Of a stretch of DNA of 64,000 bases, positions 32,901 to 46,628 are shown piece after piece (position 1 is the stretch's first letter; every line of letters starts with the position of its first letter). Location: positions 1,736,001 through 1,800,000 of the forward strand of contig NZ_CP071238.1 of NCBI RefSeq assembly GCF_017299535.1, given 5' to 3'. A model generated the notes under the pieces. It was given only the letters and a program-made list of their open reading frames with translations, did no database searches and had not been told where the DNA came from. The stretch comes from Serratia marcescens subsp. marcescens ATCC 13880 (GTDB taxonomy: Bacteria > Pseudomonadota > Gammaproteobacteria > Enterobacterales > Enterobacteriaceae). A program made the translations under genes and the position numbers.

Positions 32901-35900
32901 TTGAGCCAGGAATATACAGAAGATAAAGAAGTTACCCTGAAAAGACTCAGCAGTGGCCGGCGTTTGCTGGAAGCTGTGCTTATCGTGGTAGCGATTTTTG
33001 CCGTTTACCTCATGGCTGCGCTGGTCAGTTTCAATCCGTCTGACCCAAGCTGGTCGCAGACCGCGTGGCATGAGCCGATTCACAATCTGGGCGGCGGTGT
33101 CGGGGCCTGGTTGGCCGATACGCTGTTCTTCACCTTCGGGGTGCTCGCCTACGCGATACCGCCGATCATGCTGGTCTTGTGCTGGGCGGCTTATCGCCAA
33201 CGCAGCAACAGAGACTACATCGACTATTTCGCGCTTTCCCTGCGCCTGATCGGCACCCTGGCGTTAGTGCTCACCTCCTGCGGGCTGGCGGCGCTGAACG
33301 TCGACGATCTCTATTACTTCGCTTCCGGCGGCGTGATCGGCAGCCTGCTGAGCAACGCCATGTTGCCGTGGTTCAACGGCATCGGCGCTACGCTGGCGCT
33401 GTTGTGCGTATGGGCGGCGGGGTTGACGCTGTTTACCGGCTGGTCCTGGCTGGTGATCGCCGAGAAGATCGGCGGGGCGGTGCTGGGCGTCGCGACGGTG
33501 ATGACCAATCGCTCACGTCGCGAAGAGCGCTATTTTGAGGATGACGAGCGTTACGTTGACGACGAGCCTGAGCAGGCAGGGAAGGGTGCCGCCGCAGCGG
33601 TTGCCGCGACCGCCGCCGGAGCCGCGGCCGCCGATGACGACGTGCTGTTCTCCGCGCCTTCGGTCACCGAAAGCGCCAAAGCGGCAGAAGAAGATGCCGC
33701 CGATCCGTTGCTCAGCGGCCTGCGCGCCGACGATGGCGAGCTTGAAGCGGAAGCCGCACCCATCGCGCCGGCGGCTTCGCCTGCACCGGCGGTGAAGGCA
33801 GAGATCCACGAGCCCGTTGCAGCGCCGATCGCCACACAGGCTCCGTCGGTAACGGTGGCGCCGGCCGCGCCGGCCTCTGTCAATCAGCACCCGGTGAGCG
33901 CCCCGGCGCAAGACGCTACGCCGCCGCTGTATTCCTTCGAGATCCCGGAAGAAACGCCTGCGCCTAAGGCGACGCGTCCTGTCGATCCTTATCAGGATGA
34001 CGATGAGCCGCGCCTCGGCAACTGGCAAGAGCCGGCCGCGCCGCAGCCGCCGGCGCGTTCTCCCTTTGATTTTACCGCCGCACAGCGTGACAGCGTCGAC
34101 ATCGGCAGTTCGAGCGGTTTCAGCGCCACCGGCGCCAAACCGCAGCCGGATACGGCGGCAGCCGCTGCTGCTGCGGGCGTCGCAGCGGCGACCTTTATGC
34201 CGGCCTTCACGGCGACCAGTGACGGCAATCCGCAGGTTAAGCAGGGCATCGGCCCTGAACTGCCGCGGCCGAATCCGGTGCGCATCCCGACCCGTCGCGA
34301 ACTGGCTTCCTACGGCATCAAGCTGCCTTCGCAGCGTGCGGCCGAACAGGAACAGCGCCAGACAGAGGCGGAGCCTCAGCAGCCGGCGGCGGTGAACCCG
34401 CAGGATGAAGAGGCGCTACAGGAAGCCGCGCTGCGTCAGGCGTTTGCCGAGCAGCAAAGCCAGCGCTATGGCGAAAGCTACGCGCCGGAGCAGGATGATG
34501 AACAGGCTCAGCAGGAGGCTGAGCTGAGCAAAGCGTTCGCCGAGCAACAGAGCCAGCGTTACGGCGAAGATCAGCAGGACGACGAAGAGGCGCGGCAAGA
34601 GGCCGCGCTGCGTCAGGCGTTTGCCGAGCAGCAGCAGGCGCGCTACGGCCAGCAAGCATCTGCTCCGCAGGCGCCGGCCGCCAGCCCGATCGATACCCGC
34701 AATGCTTTCAGCTTCTCGCCGATGGCGGATCTGGTGGACGATGGCCCGAGCGAGCCGATGTTCACGCTGTCCCCGCAGCTTGAAGAGCGCATTGAACAGC
34801 AAAGCGAGCAAGAGGACGATGTGCCGTTCGGTCAGTTTGAGCCGGCGGCGCCGGCTGCCCAACCTCAGCAATCGCACCCGCAGCCTCAACAATACCAGCA
34901 GCCGCAGCAACAGCAGTATCAACAGCCGTCGCAGCAGCAATATCAGCAGCCGCAGCAACAGCAATATCAACAGCCGTCGCAGCAGCAATATCAGCAGCCA
35001 CAGCAACCGGCGCAGCAGCAGCCTCAGCAAGCTCAGGCAGAGCAACATCCTGCGATGGACAGTCTGATTCACCCGTTCCTGATGCGCAACGATCAGCCGC
35101 TGCAGAAGCCGACCACGCCGCTGCCGACGCTGGATCTGTTGACCGAGGCGCCGAAAGAGGTGGAGCCGGTCGATTCCTTCGCGCTGGAACAGAAGGCGCG
35201 CCTGGTGGAGGCCAGCCTGGCCGATTACCGCGTGAAAGCCGACGTGGTGGACATCCTGCCGGGGCCGGTCATCACCCGCTTCGAGCTGGATCTGGCGCCG
35301 GGCGTTAAAGCGGCGCGCATTTCCAACCTGTCGCGCGATCTGGCGCGCTCGCTGTCGACTTCGGCGGTGCGCGTGGTAGAAGTGATCCCCGGCAAGCCTT
35401 ATGTCGGTCTGGAGCTGCCGAACGCCAAACGGCAAACGGTGTATCTGCGTGAAGTGCTGGATTGCCCGGCTTTCCGTGACAATCCGTCGCCGCTGTCCAT
35501 CGTATTGGGTAAAGACATCTCCGGCGAACCGGTCGTGGCCGATCTGGGCAAAATGCCGCACTTGCTGGTTGCCGGTACCACCGGTTCCGGTAAGTCGGTC
35601 GGGGTCAACGCCATGATCCTGAGCATCTTGTATAAGGCCACGCCGAAAGAGGTGCGCTTTATCATGATCGACCCGAAAATGCTGGAACTGTCGGTTTACG
35701 AAGGCATTCCACACCTGTTGACCGACGTGGTCACCGACATGAAAGACGCCGCCAACGCGCTGCGCTGGTGCGTGGGTGAAATGGAACGCCGCTACAAGCT
35801 GATGTCTGCCCTGGGCGTGCGTAACCTGGCCGGCTACAACGAGCGCGTCGATCAGGCCGAAGCGATGGGGCGCCCGATCCCGGATCCATTCTGGAAGCCG

Positions 35901-36599
35901 ACCGACAGCATGGACATCACGCCGCCGGTGTTGGAGAAAGAGCCGTACATCGTAGTGATGGTCGACGAATTCGCCGATCTGATCATGACGGTCGGCAAGA
36001 AGGTCGAAGAGCTGATCGCTCGCCTGGCGCAGAAAGCGCGTGCGGCGGGCATCCATCTGGTGCTGGCGACCCAGCGTCCTTCGGTGGATGTGATCACCGG
36101 CCTGATCAAGGCCAACATTCCGACGCGCATCGCCTTTACCGTGTCGAGCAAGATCGACTCCCGCACCATCCTCGATCAGGGGGGCGCCGAGTCCTTGCTG
36201 GGCATGGGTGACATGCTCTATCTGGCGCCGAACTCCTCGATCCCGGTGCGCGTGCATGGCGCATTCGTGCGCGATCAGGAAGTGCACGCGGTGGTCAAGG
36301 ATTGGAAAGCGCGCGAGCGGCCCCAATATAAAGAGGGCATTCTCAGCGGCGGCGAAGACGGCGAGGGCGGTGCCGGCGGCGGCATGGACGGCGACGAAGA
36401 GCTGGATCCGCTGTTTGACCAGGCGGTGGATTTCGTGGTGGATAAACGCCGCGCCTCCATCTCCGGCGTACAGCGCCAGTTCCGCATCGGCTATAACCGC
36501 GCGGCGCGCATCATCGAACAGATGGAGGCGCAGGGCATCGTCAGCGAGCAGGGGCATAACGGCAACCGCGAGGTGCTGGCGCCGCCGCGGCACGATTGA
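32901..36599 (+). CDS. ftsK: DNA translocase FtsK
   Basis: Septal DNA pump that moves the chromosome terminus and activates XerCD at dif. The start is TTG (Met-Ser-Gln-Glu-Tyr as in E. coli). Four membrane helices lie in residues 20-190. A long Pro/Gln/Ala/Glu-rich linker (about 200-760) follows, then the RecA-like motor with Walker A Gly-Thr-Thr-Gly-Ser-Gly-Lys-Ser at 892-899 and Walker B ending Val-Asp-Glu near 1020. The DNA-reading gamma winged helix is at about 1168-1232. The linker contains three copies of a Gln-Ala-Phe-Ala-Glu-Gln-Gln repeat (about 510-585) and a Gln-Gln-Tyr repeat tract (654-715). The protein is 1232 residues, shorter than the E. coli 1329 because of the linker. Confidence 0.97.
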   Translation: MSQEYTEDKEVTLKRLSSGRRLLEAVLIVVAIFAVYLMAALVSFNPSDPSWSQTAWHEPIHNLGGGVGAWLADTLFFTFGVLAYAIPPIMLVLCWAAYRQRSNRDYIDYFALSLRLIGTLALVLTSCGLAALNVDDLYYFASGGVIGSLLSNAMLPWFNGIGATLALLCVWAAGLTLFTGWSWLVIAEKIGGAVLGVATVMTNRSRREERYFEDDERYVDDEPEQAGKGAAAAVAATAAGAAAADDDVLFSAPSVTESAKAAEEDAADPLLSGLRADDGELEAEAAPIAPAASPAPAVKAEIHEPVAAPIATQAPSVTVAPAAPASVNQHPVSAPAQDATPPLYSFEIPEETPAPKATRPVDPYQDDDEPRLGNWQEPAAPQPPARSPFDFTAAQRDSVDIGSSSGFSATGAKPQPDTAAAAAAAGVAAATFMPAFTATSDGNPQVKQGIGPELPRPNPVRIPTRRELASYGIKLPSQRAAEQEQRQTEAEPQQPAAVNPQDEEALQEAALRQAFAEQQSQRYGESYAPEQDDEQAQQEAELSKAFAEQQSQRYGEDQQDDEEARQEAALRQAFAEQQQARYGQQASAPQAPAASPIDTRNAFSFSPMADLVDDGPSEPMFTLSPQLEERIEQQSEQEDDVPFGQFEPAAPAAQPQQSHPQPQQYQQPQQQQYQQPSQQQYQQPQQQQYQQPSQQQYQQPQQPAQQQPQQAQAEQHPAMDSLIHPFLMRNDQPLQKPTTPLPTLDLLTEAPKEVEPVDSFALEQKARLVEASLADYRVKADVVDILPGPVITRFELDLAPGVKAARISNLSRDLARSLSTSAVRVVEVIPGKPYVGLELPNAKRQTVYLREVLDCPAFRDNPSPLSIVLGKDISGEPVVADLGKMPHLLVAGTTGSGKSVGVNAMILSILYKATPKEVRFIMIDPKMLELSVYEGIPHLLTDVVTDMKDAANALRWCVGEMERRYKLMSALGVRNLAGYNERVDQAEAMGRPIPDPFWKPTDSMDITPPVLEKEPYIVVMVDEFADLIMTVGKKVEELIARLAQKARAAGIHLVLATQRPSVDVITGLIKANIPTRIAFTVSSKIDSRTILDQGGAESLLGMGDMLYLAPNSSIPVRVHGAFVRDQEVHAVVKDWKARERPQYKEGILSGGEDGEGGAGGGMDGDEELDPLFDQAVDFVVDKRRASISGVQRQFRIGYNRAARIIEQMEAQGIVSEQGHNGNREVLAPPRHD

Positions 36600-36629
36600 T
36601 GGTCGTTTAGCCATTGCAATTTAATAAGA

Positions 36630-36655
36630 AAGGGCCGCTTAAGCGGCCCTTGTGC
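36630..36655 (+). terminator. Hairpin after ftsK
   Basis: The 7-bp stem GGGCCGC / GCGGCCC with a TTAA loop, flanked by AA and TT, lies 33 bp after the ftsK stop. The U-tract is poor (TTGTG), so read-through into lolA is possible. Confidence 0.6.
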
Positions 36656-36797
36656 AAAGAAGCGTAAACCCGTTTCTTCTCGGAACATTGGCCTACCGGC
36701 CGATCGCCGGCTTCAGGTAAAGTAACGGGAGTAAAGGGTTGATTGGCCCGCACGGCGTCGCCCTGCGGTTAACGCATTTCATAAGGTATCTGGAATA

Positions 36798-37409
36798 ATG
36801 AAAAAACTGTTAGTTGCCTGCTGTCTGCTTTCGGGATTCGCTTCTACCTCCGTGCTGGCCGACGCCGCACAGGATCTGCAAAGTCGCCTGGCGAAGGTGA
36901 ACAGTTTCCACGCCAGCTTCTCGCAAACCGTGACCAGCGCCGAAGGCGCCGCGGTGCAACAGGGTGAAGGCGAGCTGTGGGTGAAGCGGCCGAACCTGTT
37001 CAACTGGCACATGACGTCACCCGATGAGAGCGTGCTGGTCTCCGATGGTCAAACCCTGTGGTTTTACAACCCGTTCGTCGAGCAGGTGACGGCGACCTGG
37101 CTGAAGAACGCCACCGGCAATACGCCGTTTATGCTGATCACCCGCAATAACGCCAGCGACTGGAAACAGTACAACGTGAAGCAAAAGGGCGATGATTTTG
37201 AATTAACGCCAAAATCCGCCAGCGGCAACCTGAAGCAATTCGCCATCAGCGTGACCAACAGCGGCACCATCCGCAGCTTCGCCGCGGTGGAGCAGGATGG
37301 CCAGCGTAGTGCTTATACGCTGAAAAGCCAGCAGAACGTCGCCGCCGATCCGGCCAAATTCAAATTTACCCCGCCGAAGGGGGTGACGCTGGACGACCAG
37401 CGCCAGTGA
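36798..37409 (+). CDS. lolA: Outer-membrane lipoprotein carrier LolA
   Basis: Periplasmic chaperone that carries lipoproteins from LolCDE to LolB. A 21-residue signal peptide (Lys-Lys at 2-3; cleavage after Val-Leu-Ala21 before Asp-Ala) precedes the mature protein. Conserved LolA features include Ser-Phe-Ser-Gln near 38-41 and Trp-Val-Lys-Arg-Pro near 60-64. It has 203 residues, as in E. coli. It lies 7 bp upstream of rarA, so the two are co-transcribed. Confidence 0.97.
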   Translation: MKKLLVACCLLSGFASTSVLADAAQDLQSRLAKVNSFHASFSQTVTSAEGAAVQQGEGELWVKRPNLFNWHMTSPDESVLVSDGQTLWFYNPFVEQVTATWLKNATGNTPFMLITRNNASDWKQYNVKQKGDDFELTPKSASGNLKQFAISVTNSGTIRSFAAVEQDGQRSAYTLKSQQNVAADPAKFKFTPPKGVTLDDQRQ

Positions 37410-37416
37410 GGTGCAA

Positions 37417-38763
37417 GTGAGTAATAATCTGTCGCTCGATTTTTCCCAGAACGAGTTCCAGCCGTTGGCCGCGCGCATGCGGCCGACCACGCTGGCGCAG
37501 TATATCGGCCAGCAACACCTGCTGGCCGCCGGCAAGCCGCTGCCGCGCGCCATTGAGGCCGGGCAACTGCACTCGATGATTTTATGGGGGCCGCCGGGCA
37601 CCGGGAAGACGACGTTGGCAGAGCTGATCGGCCGTTATGGCCAGGCGGATGTCGAACGGATCTCTGCCGTGACCTCCGGCATCAAGGAGATCCGCGAGGC
37701 GATTGAGCGGGCGCGGCAAAACCGCGACGCCGGCCGCCGCACCATCCTGTTCGTCGACGAAGTGCACCGCTTTAACAAAAGCCAGCAGGACGCTTTCCTG
37801 CCGCATATCGAAGACGGCACCATCACCTTTATCGGCGCCACCACCGAAAACCCGTCGTTCGAACTGAACTCGGCGCTGTTGTCCCGCGCCCGCGTTTACC
37901 TGCTGAAGGCGCTGACCGCCGAAGATATCGGCCAGGTGCTGGATCAGGCGATGAGCGACAAGGCGCGCGGCTTTGGCAATCAGAACGTCGAGCTGCCCGC
38001 GGAAACGCGCCGCCTGCTGTCGGAGTTGGTGGGCGGCGATGCGCGCCGGGCGCTGAACAGCCTGGAAATGATGGCGGACATGGCGGAGATCGATGCCAAA
38101 GGCGTGCGGGTGCTGACGCCGGAGTTGCTGAAAGAGGTGTCGGGCGAGCGCAGCGCGCGCTTCGACAACAAGGGCGACCGTTATTACGACCTGATTTCCG
38201 CGCTGCATAAATCAGTGCGCGGTTCGGCGCCGGACGCCGCGCTGTACTGGTATGCGCGCATCATTACCGCCGGCGGCGATCCGCTCTATGTGGCGCGCCG
38301 TCTGTTGGCGATTGCCTCTGAAGACGTGGGCAACGCCGATCCGCGCGGCATGCAGGTGGCGATCGCCGCCTGGGATTGCTTCACCCGCGTGGGGCCGGCC
38401 GAGGGCGAACGCGCCATCGCGCAGGCGATTGTTTACCTGGCCTGCGCGCCGAAAAGCAATGCGGTTTACACCGCGTTCAAGGCCGCCATGCGCGATGCCA
38501 AAGAGCAGGCCGATTATGACGTGCCGGAGCACCTGCGCAACGCGCCGACCAAGCTGATGAAGGAGATGGGGCTGGGGGCGGAATACCGTTACGCCCACGA
38601 CGAACCCAACGCCTACGCCGCCGGTGAGAGCTATTTCCCGCCCGAAATGGCCCATACGCGCTACTACCAACCGACCTCGCGCGGGCTGGAAGGGAAAATC
38701 GGCGAAAAGTTGGCATGGCTGGCTGAGCAGGATCAAAATAGCCCGACAAAACGCTACCGCTAG
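37417..38763 (+). CDS. rarA: Replication-associated recombination protein RarA (MgsA)
   Basis: AAA+ clamp-loader-like ATPase that acts at stalled replication forks. Walker A Gly-Pro-Pro-Gly-Thr-Gly-Lys-Thr is at 58-65 and Walker B Phe-Val-Asp-Glu-Val-His follows near 110-115. The C-terminal tetramerisation domain is intact. I prefer the GTG at 37417 (Met-Ser-Asn-Asn-Leu) because GAGG lies 5-8 nt upstream and it matches E. coli; a GTG at 37411 is in frame. The protein has 448 residues. Confidence 0.95.
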   Translation: MSNNLSLDFSQNEFQPLAARMRPTTLAQYIGQQHLLAAGKPLPRAIEAGQLHSMILWGPPGTGKTTLAELIGRYGQADVERISAVTSGIKEIREAIERARQNRDAGRRTILFVDEVHRFNKSQQDAFLPHIEDGTITFIGATTENPSFELNSALLSRARVYLLKALTAEDIGQVLDQAMSDKARGFGNQNVELPAETRRLLSELVGGDARRALNSLEMMADMAEIDAKGVRVLTPELLKEVSGERSARFDNKGDRYYDLISALHKSVRGSAPDAALYWYARIITAGGDPLYVARRLLAIASEDVGNADPRGMQVAIAAWDCFTRVGPAEGERAIAQAIVYLACAPKSNAVYTAFKAAMRDAKEQADYDVPEHLRNAPTKLMKEMGLGAEYRYAHDEPNAYAAGESYFPPEMAHTRYYQPTSRGLEGKIGEKLAWLAEQDQNSPTKRYR

Positions 38764-38830
38764 CGTGGCCGTTGCGGTAAGGTTAGCGGGTATCACTCTT
38801 CTTTTATGCGGCTATAAATCAGCCGCATAG

Positions 38831-40165
<1,335 letters not shown>

Positions 40166-40180
40166 ACGGCAAGCTACGAG

Positions 40181-40207
40181 AAAAAAGCGCCTGCGGGCGC
40201 TTTTTTT
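40181..40207 (+). terminator. Terminator of serS
   Basis: The stem AAAGCGCC / GGCGCTTT with a TGCG loop is followed by seven T. It lies 15 bp after the serS stop and may also serve the convergent DUF1801 gene. Confidence 0.92.
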
Positions 40208-40218
40208 ATGTCGAGAAT

Positions 40219-40584
40219 TCAGTCTGTCGCCAGCGCGTAGGCCTGTTTAATGTAGTCCGCCAGATGCTTGCTTTTCACCTCGGCGAGCGAGTGGAGCTTG
40301 ATGTGCCGCCGATATTGGCCGTTGCCTTCAAGTTGCTGATAGCGATCTTCCAGTCGGTGCCCTTGGCCGAATTCCACCGTGACGTGACTGCGGTAGGCGA
40401 AAACGCCGCAGAAAAATTGAGTATGCGAGAACATGATGCCGCCGTATTTGACCGATTCGGTGACGCCACTGCCGCTCGCCGTGGCGACCCGGCGCACCTG
40501 TTGTACGATCTCCAGCAGCTCGCCGTGCGTGCTGCCGATGTCTGCCAGCAAGGTCTCGACCGCCGCATTATTTGCCTGACTCAT
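40219..40584 (-). CDS. DUF1801 domain protein
   Basis: Small soluble protein of 121 residues. It has the DUF1801 pattern: Lys-Tyr-Gly-Gly-Ile-Met near 46-51, Val-Phe-Ala-Tyr-Arg-Ser-His-Val near 61-68, and a C-terminal His-Ile-Lys-Leu segment followed by an amphipathic helix. The family resembles frataxin/YdhG-like folds; its function is unknown. The gene stands where E. coli has dmsABC and ycaC, and it is convergent with serS. Confidence 0.82.
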   Translation of the reverse strand: MSQANNAAVETLLADIGSTHGELLEIVQQVRRVATASGSGVTESVKYGGIMFSHTQFFCGVFAYRSHVTVEFGQGHRLEDRYQQLEGNGQYRRHIKLHSLAEVKSKHLADYIKQAYALATD

Positions 40585-40747
40585 CTCGCTTCTCCGTCGT
40601 TAAATTCGCTCTGCGCTGAGCATAGCGCTTTTTCAGCCGCTTAGCCGGAAACAAATCGTGCGCTGGAATGATAAGAGGCGATTGACTTTTTTATCGCCAG
40701 TGGCATGATGCGCGCACTCTCATTGCGCGTTCGGTCACAATTTCACT

Positions 40748-41899
40748 ATGTCCGCATACTCCCGCCCAGTGCTCCTATTGCTCTGCGGCCTTTTGCTGCT
40801 CACGGTATCCATTGCCGTTTTGAATACGTTAGTGCCGCTTTGGTTAACCCATGCCCAGCTGTCAACCTGGCAGGTGGGCATGGTCAGCTCCTCTTATTTC
40901 AGCGGTAACCTGTTGGGCACGTTGGTGGCGGGCAGACTGATCCAGCGCGTCGGCTTTACCCGCAGCTATCATCTTTCTTGTCTGGTGTTCGCCGCGGCGA
41001 CCGCCGGCATGGTGCTGTCGATCGATTTCTGGAGCTGGCTGGGCTGGCGCTTCTTCGCCGGCGTCGGTTGCGCCTGGATCTGGGTGATCGTGGAGAGCGC
41101 GCTGTTGCGCAGCGGTAACCTGAGCAACCGTGGCCAGCTGCTGGCGGCCTATATGATAGTCTATTACCTCGGTACGGTGACCGGCCAATTGCTGTTGAGC
41201 ATGACCTCGACCGAATTGCTGCACGTGGTGCCGTGGGTGACCGCCATTGTGATCAGCGCGATGTTGCCAATGCTGTTCGCGCGGGTCAACCGCCATGAAG
41301 ACGAGCCGCAGCAGGCGGCGGTATGGACAATGTTGAGACGCCGCAGCGCGCGCCTCGGCATCAACGGCTGCATCATCTCCGGCATCGTGCTCGGTTCGCT
41401 GTATGGCCTGATGCCGCTGTATCTCTCCCATCAGGGCATGAGTGACGCCAACGTGGGTTACTGGATGGCGCTGCTGGTCAGCTCCGGCATCGTCGGGCAA
41501 TGGCCGGTCGGGCGCCTGGCCGATCGTTACGGGCGCCTGCTGGTGCTGCGCATTCAGGTGTTCGTGGTGATCCTCGCCAGCGTGGCGATGCTCGGCAACT
41601 ACGCCATGGCGCCTTCGCTGTTCATCCTCGGCTGCGCTGGCTTTACCCTTTACCCGGTGGCGATGTCCTGGGCCTGCGAGAAGGCAATGCCGCACGAACT
41701 GGTGGCGATGAACCAGGCGCTGCTGATGAGTTACACCATCGGCAGCCTGCTGGGCCCATCGATGACGGCGCTGCTGATGCAAAACTACTCCGATCGCGTG
41801 CTGTTCGTGATGATCGCCGCCGTGGCGCTGGTTTACCTGCTGATGCTGCTGAAAAAGCAAAAGCCGGATCGCCACCACACGCCGTTCGCCGCCGCCTGA
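40748..41899 (+). CDS. ycaD: MFS transporter YcaD
   Basis: Major facilitator protein of 383 residues with twelve hydrophobic helices and conserved loop 2 (Gly-Arg-Leu-Ile-Gln-Arg near 60) and loop 8-9 (Gly-Arg-Leu-Ala-Asp-Arg-Tyr-Gly-Arg near 255-263) motifs. It is close to E. coli YcaD along its whole length, including [12 protein letters not shown]. The substrate is unknown. Confidence 0.93.
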   Translation: MSAYSRPVLLLLCGLLLLTVSIAVLNTLVPLWLTHAQLSTWQVGMVSSSYFSGNLLGTLVAGRLIQRVGFTRSYHLSCLVFAAATAGMVLSIDFWSWLGWRFFAGVGCAWIWVIVESALLRSGNLSNRGQLLAAYMIVYYLGTVTGQLLLSMTSTELLHVVPWVTAIVISAMLPMLFARVNRHEDEPQQAAVWTMLRRRSARLGINGCIISGIVLGSLYGLMPLYLSHQGMSDANVGYWMALLVSSGIVGQWPVGRLADRYGRLLVLRIQVFVVILASVAMLGNYAMAPSLFILGCAGFTLYPVAMSWACEKAMPHELVAMNQALLMSYTIGSLLGPSMTALLMQNYSDRVLFVMIAAVALVYLLMLLKKQKPDRHHTPFAAA

Positions 41900-41902
41900 G
41901 CA

Positions 41903-41936
41903 TAAAAAAACCGGCCATGAGCCGGTTTTTCTTTTG
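41903..41936. terminator. Bidirectional terminator between ycaD and pflA
   Basis: AACCGGC (41909-41915) pairs with GCCGGTT (41921-41927) around CATGA, with seven A before and five T after. It can end both ycaD (+) and pflA (-). Confidence 0.9.
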
Positions 41937-41947
41937 GCGTGCGCCAA

Positions 41948-42688
41948 TCAGTAAATCACTTTGTGGCCGTAGCTTTCCAGGATGCCTTTGACGCGATCCA
42001 TGGTCTCGGCCTTCGGCGGATGTACGCCGTCCAGTTTGTACTCTTCCCCCATCGCTATCCATTTGTGCTTGCCCAGCTCGTGGTAAGGCAGCAGCTCGAT
42101 TTTCTCGATGTTGGTCATGTCTTTGGTGAACTCGCCCAGCAGGTGCGCCGATTTATCGTCGTCTGACCAGCCCGGCACCACCACGTAACGGATCCAGGTG
42201 CGCTGGTTGCGTTTCGCCAGATAGCGGGCGAATTCCAACGTGCGGTGGTTGGAGACGCCGACCAGATTCTGGTGGATCTCGTCGTTCATCTGTTTCAGAT
42301 CCAGCATCACCAGATCGGTGGTGTCCAGCAATTCGTCGATCACCGGATCGTAGCGGCGTACAAAGCCATTGGTGTCCAGGCAGGTGTTGATGCCTTCGGC
42401 ATGGCAGGCGCGGAACCAGTCGCGCACGAATTCAGCCTGCAGGATCGCCTCGCCGCCGGACGCGGTCACGCCGCCGCCGGAAGCGTTCATGAAGTGGCGG
42501 TAGGCCACCGCGTCTTTCATCAGCTCTTCGACGGTCACTTCTTTGCCGCCGTGGGTGTCCCAGGTGTCACGGTTATGGCAATAGAGGCAGCGCATCAGGC
42601 AGCCCTGGAAGAAGACGATAAAGCGGATCCCGGGCCCATCGACGGTGCCGCAGGATTCGAAGGAGTGGATGCGACCAGTTACTGACAT
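41948..42688 (-). CDS. pflA: Pyruvate formate-lyase-activating enzyme
   Basis: Radical SAM enzyme that abstracts hydrogen from Gly735 of PflB under anaerobic conditions. The [4Fe-4S] cysteines are Cys30, Cys34 and Cys37 in the CxxxCxxC motif, and a Gly-Gly-Glu-Ala SAM-binding segment is near 78-81. I chose the ATG at 42688 (Met-Ser-Val-Thr-Gly), giving 246 residues as in E. coli. It lies 281 bp downstream of pflB after two hairpins, so it is probably made at a lower level than PflB. Confidence 0.97.
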   Translation of the reverse strand: MSVTGRIHSFESCGTVDGPGIRFIVFFQGCLMRCLYCHNRDTWDTHGGKEVTVEELMKDAVAYRHFMNASGGGVTASGGEAILQAEFVRDWFRACHAEGINTCLDTNGFVRRYDPVIDELLDTTDLVMLDLKQMNDEIHQNLVGVSNHRTLEFARYLAKRNQRTWIRYVVVPGWSDDDKSAHLLGEFTKDMTNIEKIELLPYHELGKHKWIAMGEEYKLDGVHPPKAETMDRVKGILESYGHKVIY

Positions 42689-42828
42689 TGCGGGGTTTTC
42701 TCCAATATGGACTGTCAAACGCAGTCTAAAAATAGGCGCGTGGCCGCCGGCCAGGTATCTGCGATGCAGCGGCGGGGGATCCGCCACCGGGGGTAATGAT
42801 GCCTGTCGGCCGGTCAGTTGCCGGATAA

Positions 42829-42874
42829 CTGTTTTGCCGGCTATCCATTTCAGTATAGATGTCCGGCAAAACAG
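42829..42874. repeat. 12-bp inverted repeat upstream of pflA
   Basis: CTGTTTTGCCGG (42829-42840) and CCGGCAAAACAG (42863-42874) are perfect inverted copies around a 22-bp AT-rich spacer. The element lies about 140-185 bp upstream of the pflA start, after the pflB terminator. It could be an operator or an RNA stem; I do not recognise the protein that would bind it. Confidence 0.6.
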
Positions 42875-42906
42875 ACTCGTACAGAGTCAGGGGAGAGCGG
42901 TGGGAG

Positions 42907-42930
42907 AAAAGGGCCGGCAGAACCGGCCCT
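42907..42930 (-). terminator. Terminator between pflB and pflA
   Basis: The 8-bp stem AGGGCCGG / CCGGCCCT with a 5-nt loop is followed on the minus strand by TTTTCTCC. A second, stronger stem (ACCGGGCGG / CCGCCCGGT, 42940-42961) lies just before it, next to the pflB stop, without U-run. Confidence 0.75.
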
Positions 42931-42969
42931 GACGTTGGCACCGGGCGGTTTCCCGCCCGGTCGGCGTTA

Positions 42970-45252
<2,283 letters not shown>

Positions 45253-45306
45253 TGTACACCTACCTTTGATTGTGGATTTCTAACTCTGCGCGCGGTAACT
45301 CACAGC

Positions 45307-46167
45307 TTAGTGCTGTTCGCGGCCCCCGCGCAGATAAATTACCCAGTAAGTCAACCCAACCAGCAGACCGCCGCCGATGATGTTACCGAGGGTGACCGGA
45401 ATCAGGTTGTCGATGATGAAGTTGCTTACTGTCAGATGAGCGAATTGCTCAGGTACCGCCCCTACGGCTTGCCAGAATTCCGGCGTGGCGAAGTGTTTGA
45501 CCACGATGCCCATAGGGATCATAAACATGTTGGCGATGCTGTGTTCGAAGCCGCTGGCGACAAACATACCGACCGGCAGCACCATGGCGAGCATCTTGTC
45601 GGTCAGGGTGCGGCCGGAGTAGCTCATCCAGACCGCCAGGCAGACCATCAGGTTAGCCAGAATGCCGAGGCAGACGGCTTCGATAAAGGTGTGATGCAGC
45701 TTGTGGTCCGCGGTTTGCAGAACATTCAGGCCCCACTGGCCGTTGGCGACCATATACTCGCCGGAGAACCAGATCAGCGCCACGAAGAACAGCGCGCCGA
45801 CCAGGTTGCCGAGATAAACGTTCAGCCAGTTGGCGCCCAGCTGGCCCCAACTGATGCGGCCGCTGGCCTTGGCGATGACGATAAGTACGGTAGAAGTGAA
45901 CAGGTCGGCGCCCGACACCACCACCAGCATTAACCCGAGAGAGAAGCAGATGCCGCCGACCAGTTTCGCCAGCCCGAAAGGCACGCCGGCGGTGCCGGTG
46001 GTCGCCGTGATGTAGAAGACGAAGGCGATGGAAATGAAGACACCGGCGGTGATCGCCAAATAAAACGTTTTCAGCGGATGTTTGGTGGCTTTATACACGC
46101 CGGCATCTTCAGCGATTTTCGCCGTTGCCGCAGGTAAAATCAGATCGAATGGGCTGTCAGTTTTCAA
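45307..46167 (-). CDS. focA: Formate channel FocA
   Basis: Pentameric formate/nitrite transporter family channel of the inner membrane, exporting and importing formate made by PflB. It has six hydrophobic helices in 286 residues. The conserved His in Ala-Thr-Pro-Glu-type and Leu-Gly-Asn-Ile-Ile-Gly-Gly-Gly segments near 258-266 are intact. It is the first gene of the operon and an FNR-like site lies 68-81 bp upstream. Confidence 0.96.
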   Translation of the reverse strand: MKTDSPFDLILPAATAKIAEDAGVYKATKHPLKTFYLAITAGVFISIAFVFYITATTGTAGVPFGLAKLVGGICFSLGLMLVVVSGADLFTSTVLIVIAKASGRISWGQLGANWLNVYLGNLVGALFFVALIWFSGEYMVANGQWGLNVLQTADHKLHHTFIEAVCLGILANLMVCLAVWMSYSGRTLTDKMLAMVLPVGMFVASGFEHSIANMFMIPMGIVVKHFATPEFWQAVGAVPEQFAHLTVSNFIIDNLIPVTLGNIIGGGLLVGLTYWVIYLRGGREQH

Positions 46168-46234
46168 ACTAACTCTCGCTCTTAAGGGTTAAAACAACGC
46201 AATGAGATACTAGCAAAGCAGTATAGGGGAAAAT

Positions 46235-46248
46235 TTGATTTGGATCAT
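46235..46248 (-). promoter_or_regulatory. FNR-like site upstream of focA
   Basis: TTGATTTGGATCAT matches TTGATNNNNATCAA at 9 of 10 fixed positions. It lies 68 bp upstream of the focA start. FNR activates focA-pflB in E. coli, which supports the call. Confidence 0.75.
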
Positions 46249-46558
46249 AAGGCGGGGAAGTAGAGCGGCGAAATGGCGTGTTTTTTGTGTGGTTTTTGTG
46301 GTTAATTTATTGATTTTTAATCAAAAACATTTTTTTAATGTTTGCAAATTTTTTTGAATCCACCGAATGGTCGGCGTAGAGTAAAGTTAAATTTTTAGGC
46401 GTTTTGTCGCCGCGCGGCGCTGAAAGTTTAATTATCGGTTAATTATTATTTCACCGTCCGGCAACAATTGACGGTTTATTTATTTTTATGGCCGTTTAAC
46501 CGCCTATTTCCCGGCGAAAAAATAAAACCGAATGCGTTGAAATAAACCGCAAAAATGA

Positions 46559-46584
46559 AAACGCCGCAACGGAGTGCGGCGTTT
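46559..46584 (-). terminator. Terminator of ycaO
   Basis: The 9-bp stem AAACGCCGC / GCGGCGTTT with an 8-nt loop is followed on the minus strand by TTCATTTTTG. It starts 45 bp after the ycaO stop. Confidence 0.8.
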
Positions 46585-46628
46585 GGCAACAGGGGTACTC
46601 CCAAAGTGGTGGCACCCCCTGATGATGC

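Larger units (their letters stand above)
46168..46628. promoter_or_regulatory. AT-rich focA-pflB promoter region
   Basis: This 461-bp gap has no gene. It is much richer in A/T than its surroundings, especially 46270-46560, where several T- and A-runs occur. It should hold the multiple promoters and the FNR, ArcA and IHF sites known for the E. coli pfl operon; only the FNR site could be placed with some confidence. The ycaO terminator closes it on the right. Confidence 0.6.

Noticed and set aside
34890..35010. Short CAG/CAA-rich direct repeats as a possible CRISPR or noncoding satellite
   Set aside because: They are in frame inside ftsK and encode the Gln-Gln-Tyr linker tract; there are no unique spacers.
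34416..36614. 732-codon open frame antisense to ftsK, and similar long antisense frames over clpA, hcp, pflB and rpsA
   Set aside because: They mirror conserved genes, have low-complexity translations and no ribosome site. Antisense openness follows from GC-rich codon bias or, for rpsA and pflB, from strong codon preference.
46310..46324. TTGATTTTTAATCAA as a second FNR site upstream of focA
   Set aside because: The half-sites are perfect but separated by 5 rather than 4 bp, which FNR does not normally accept.
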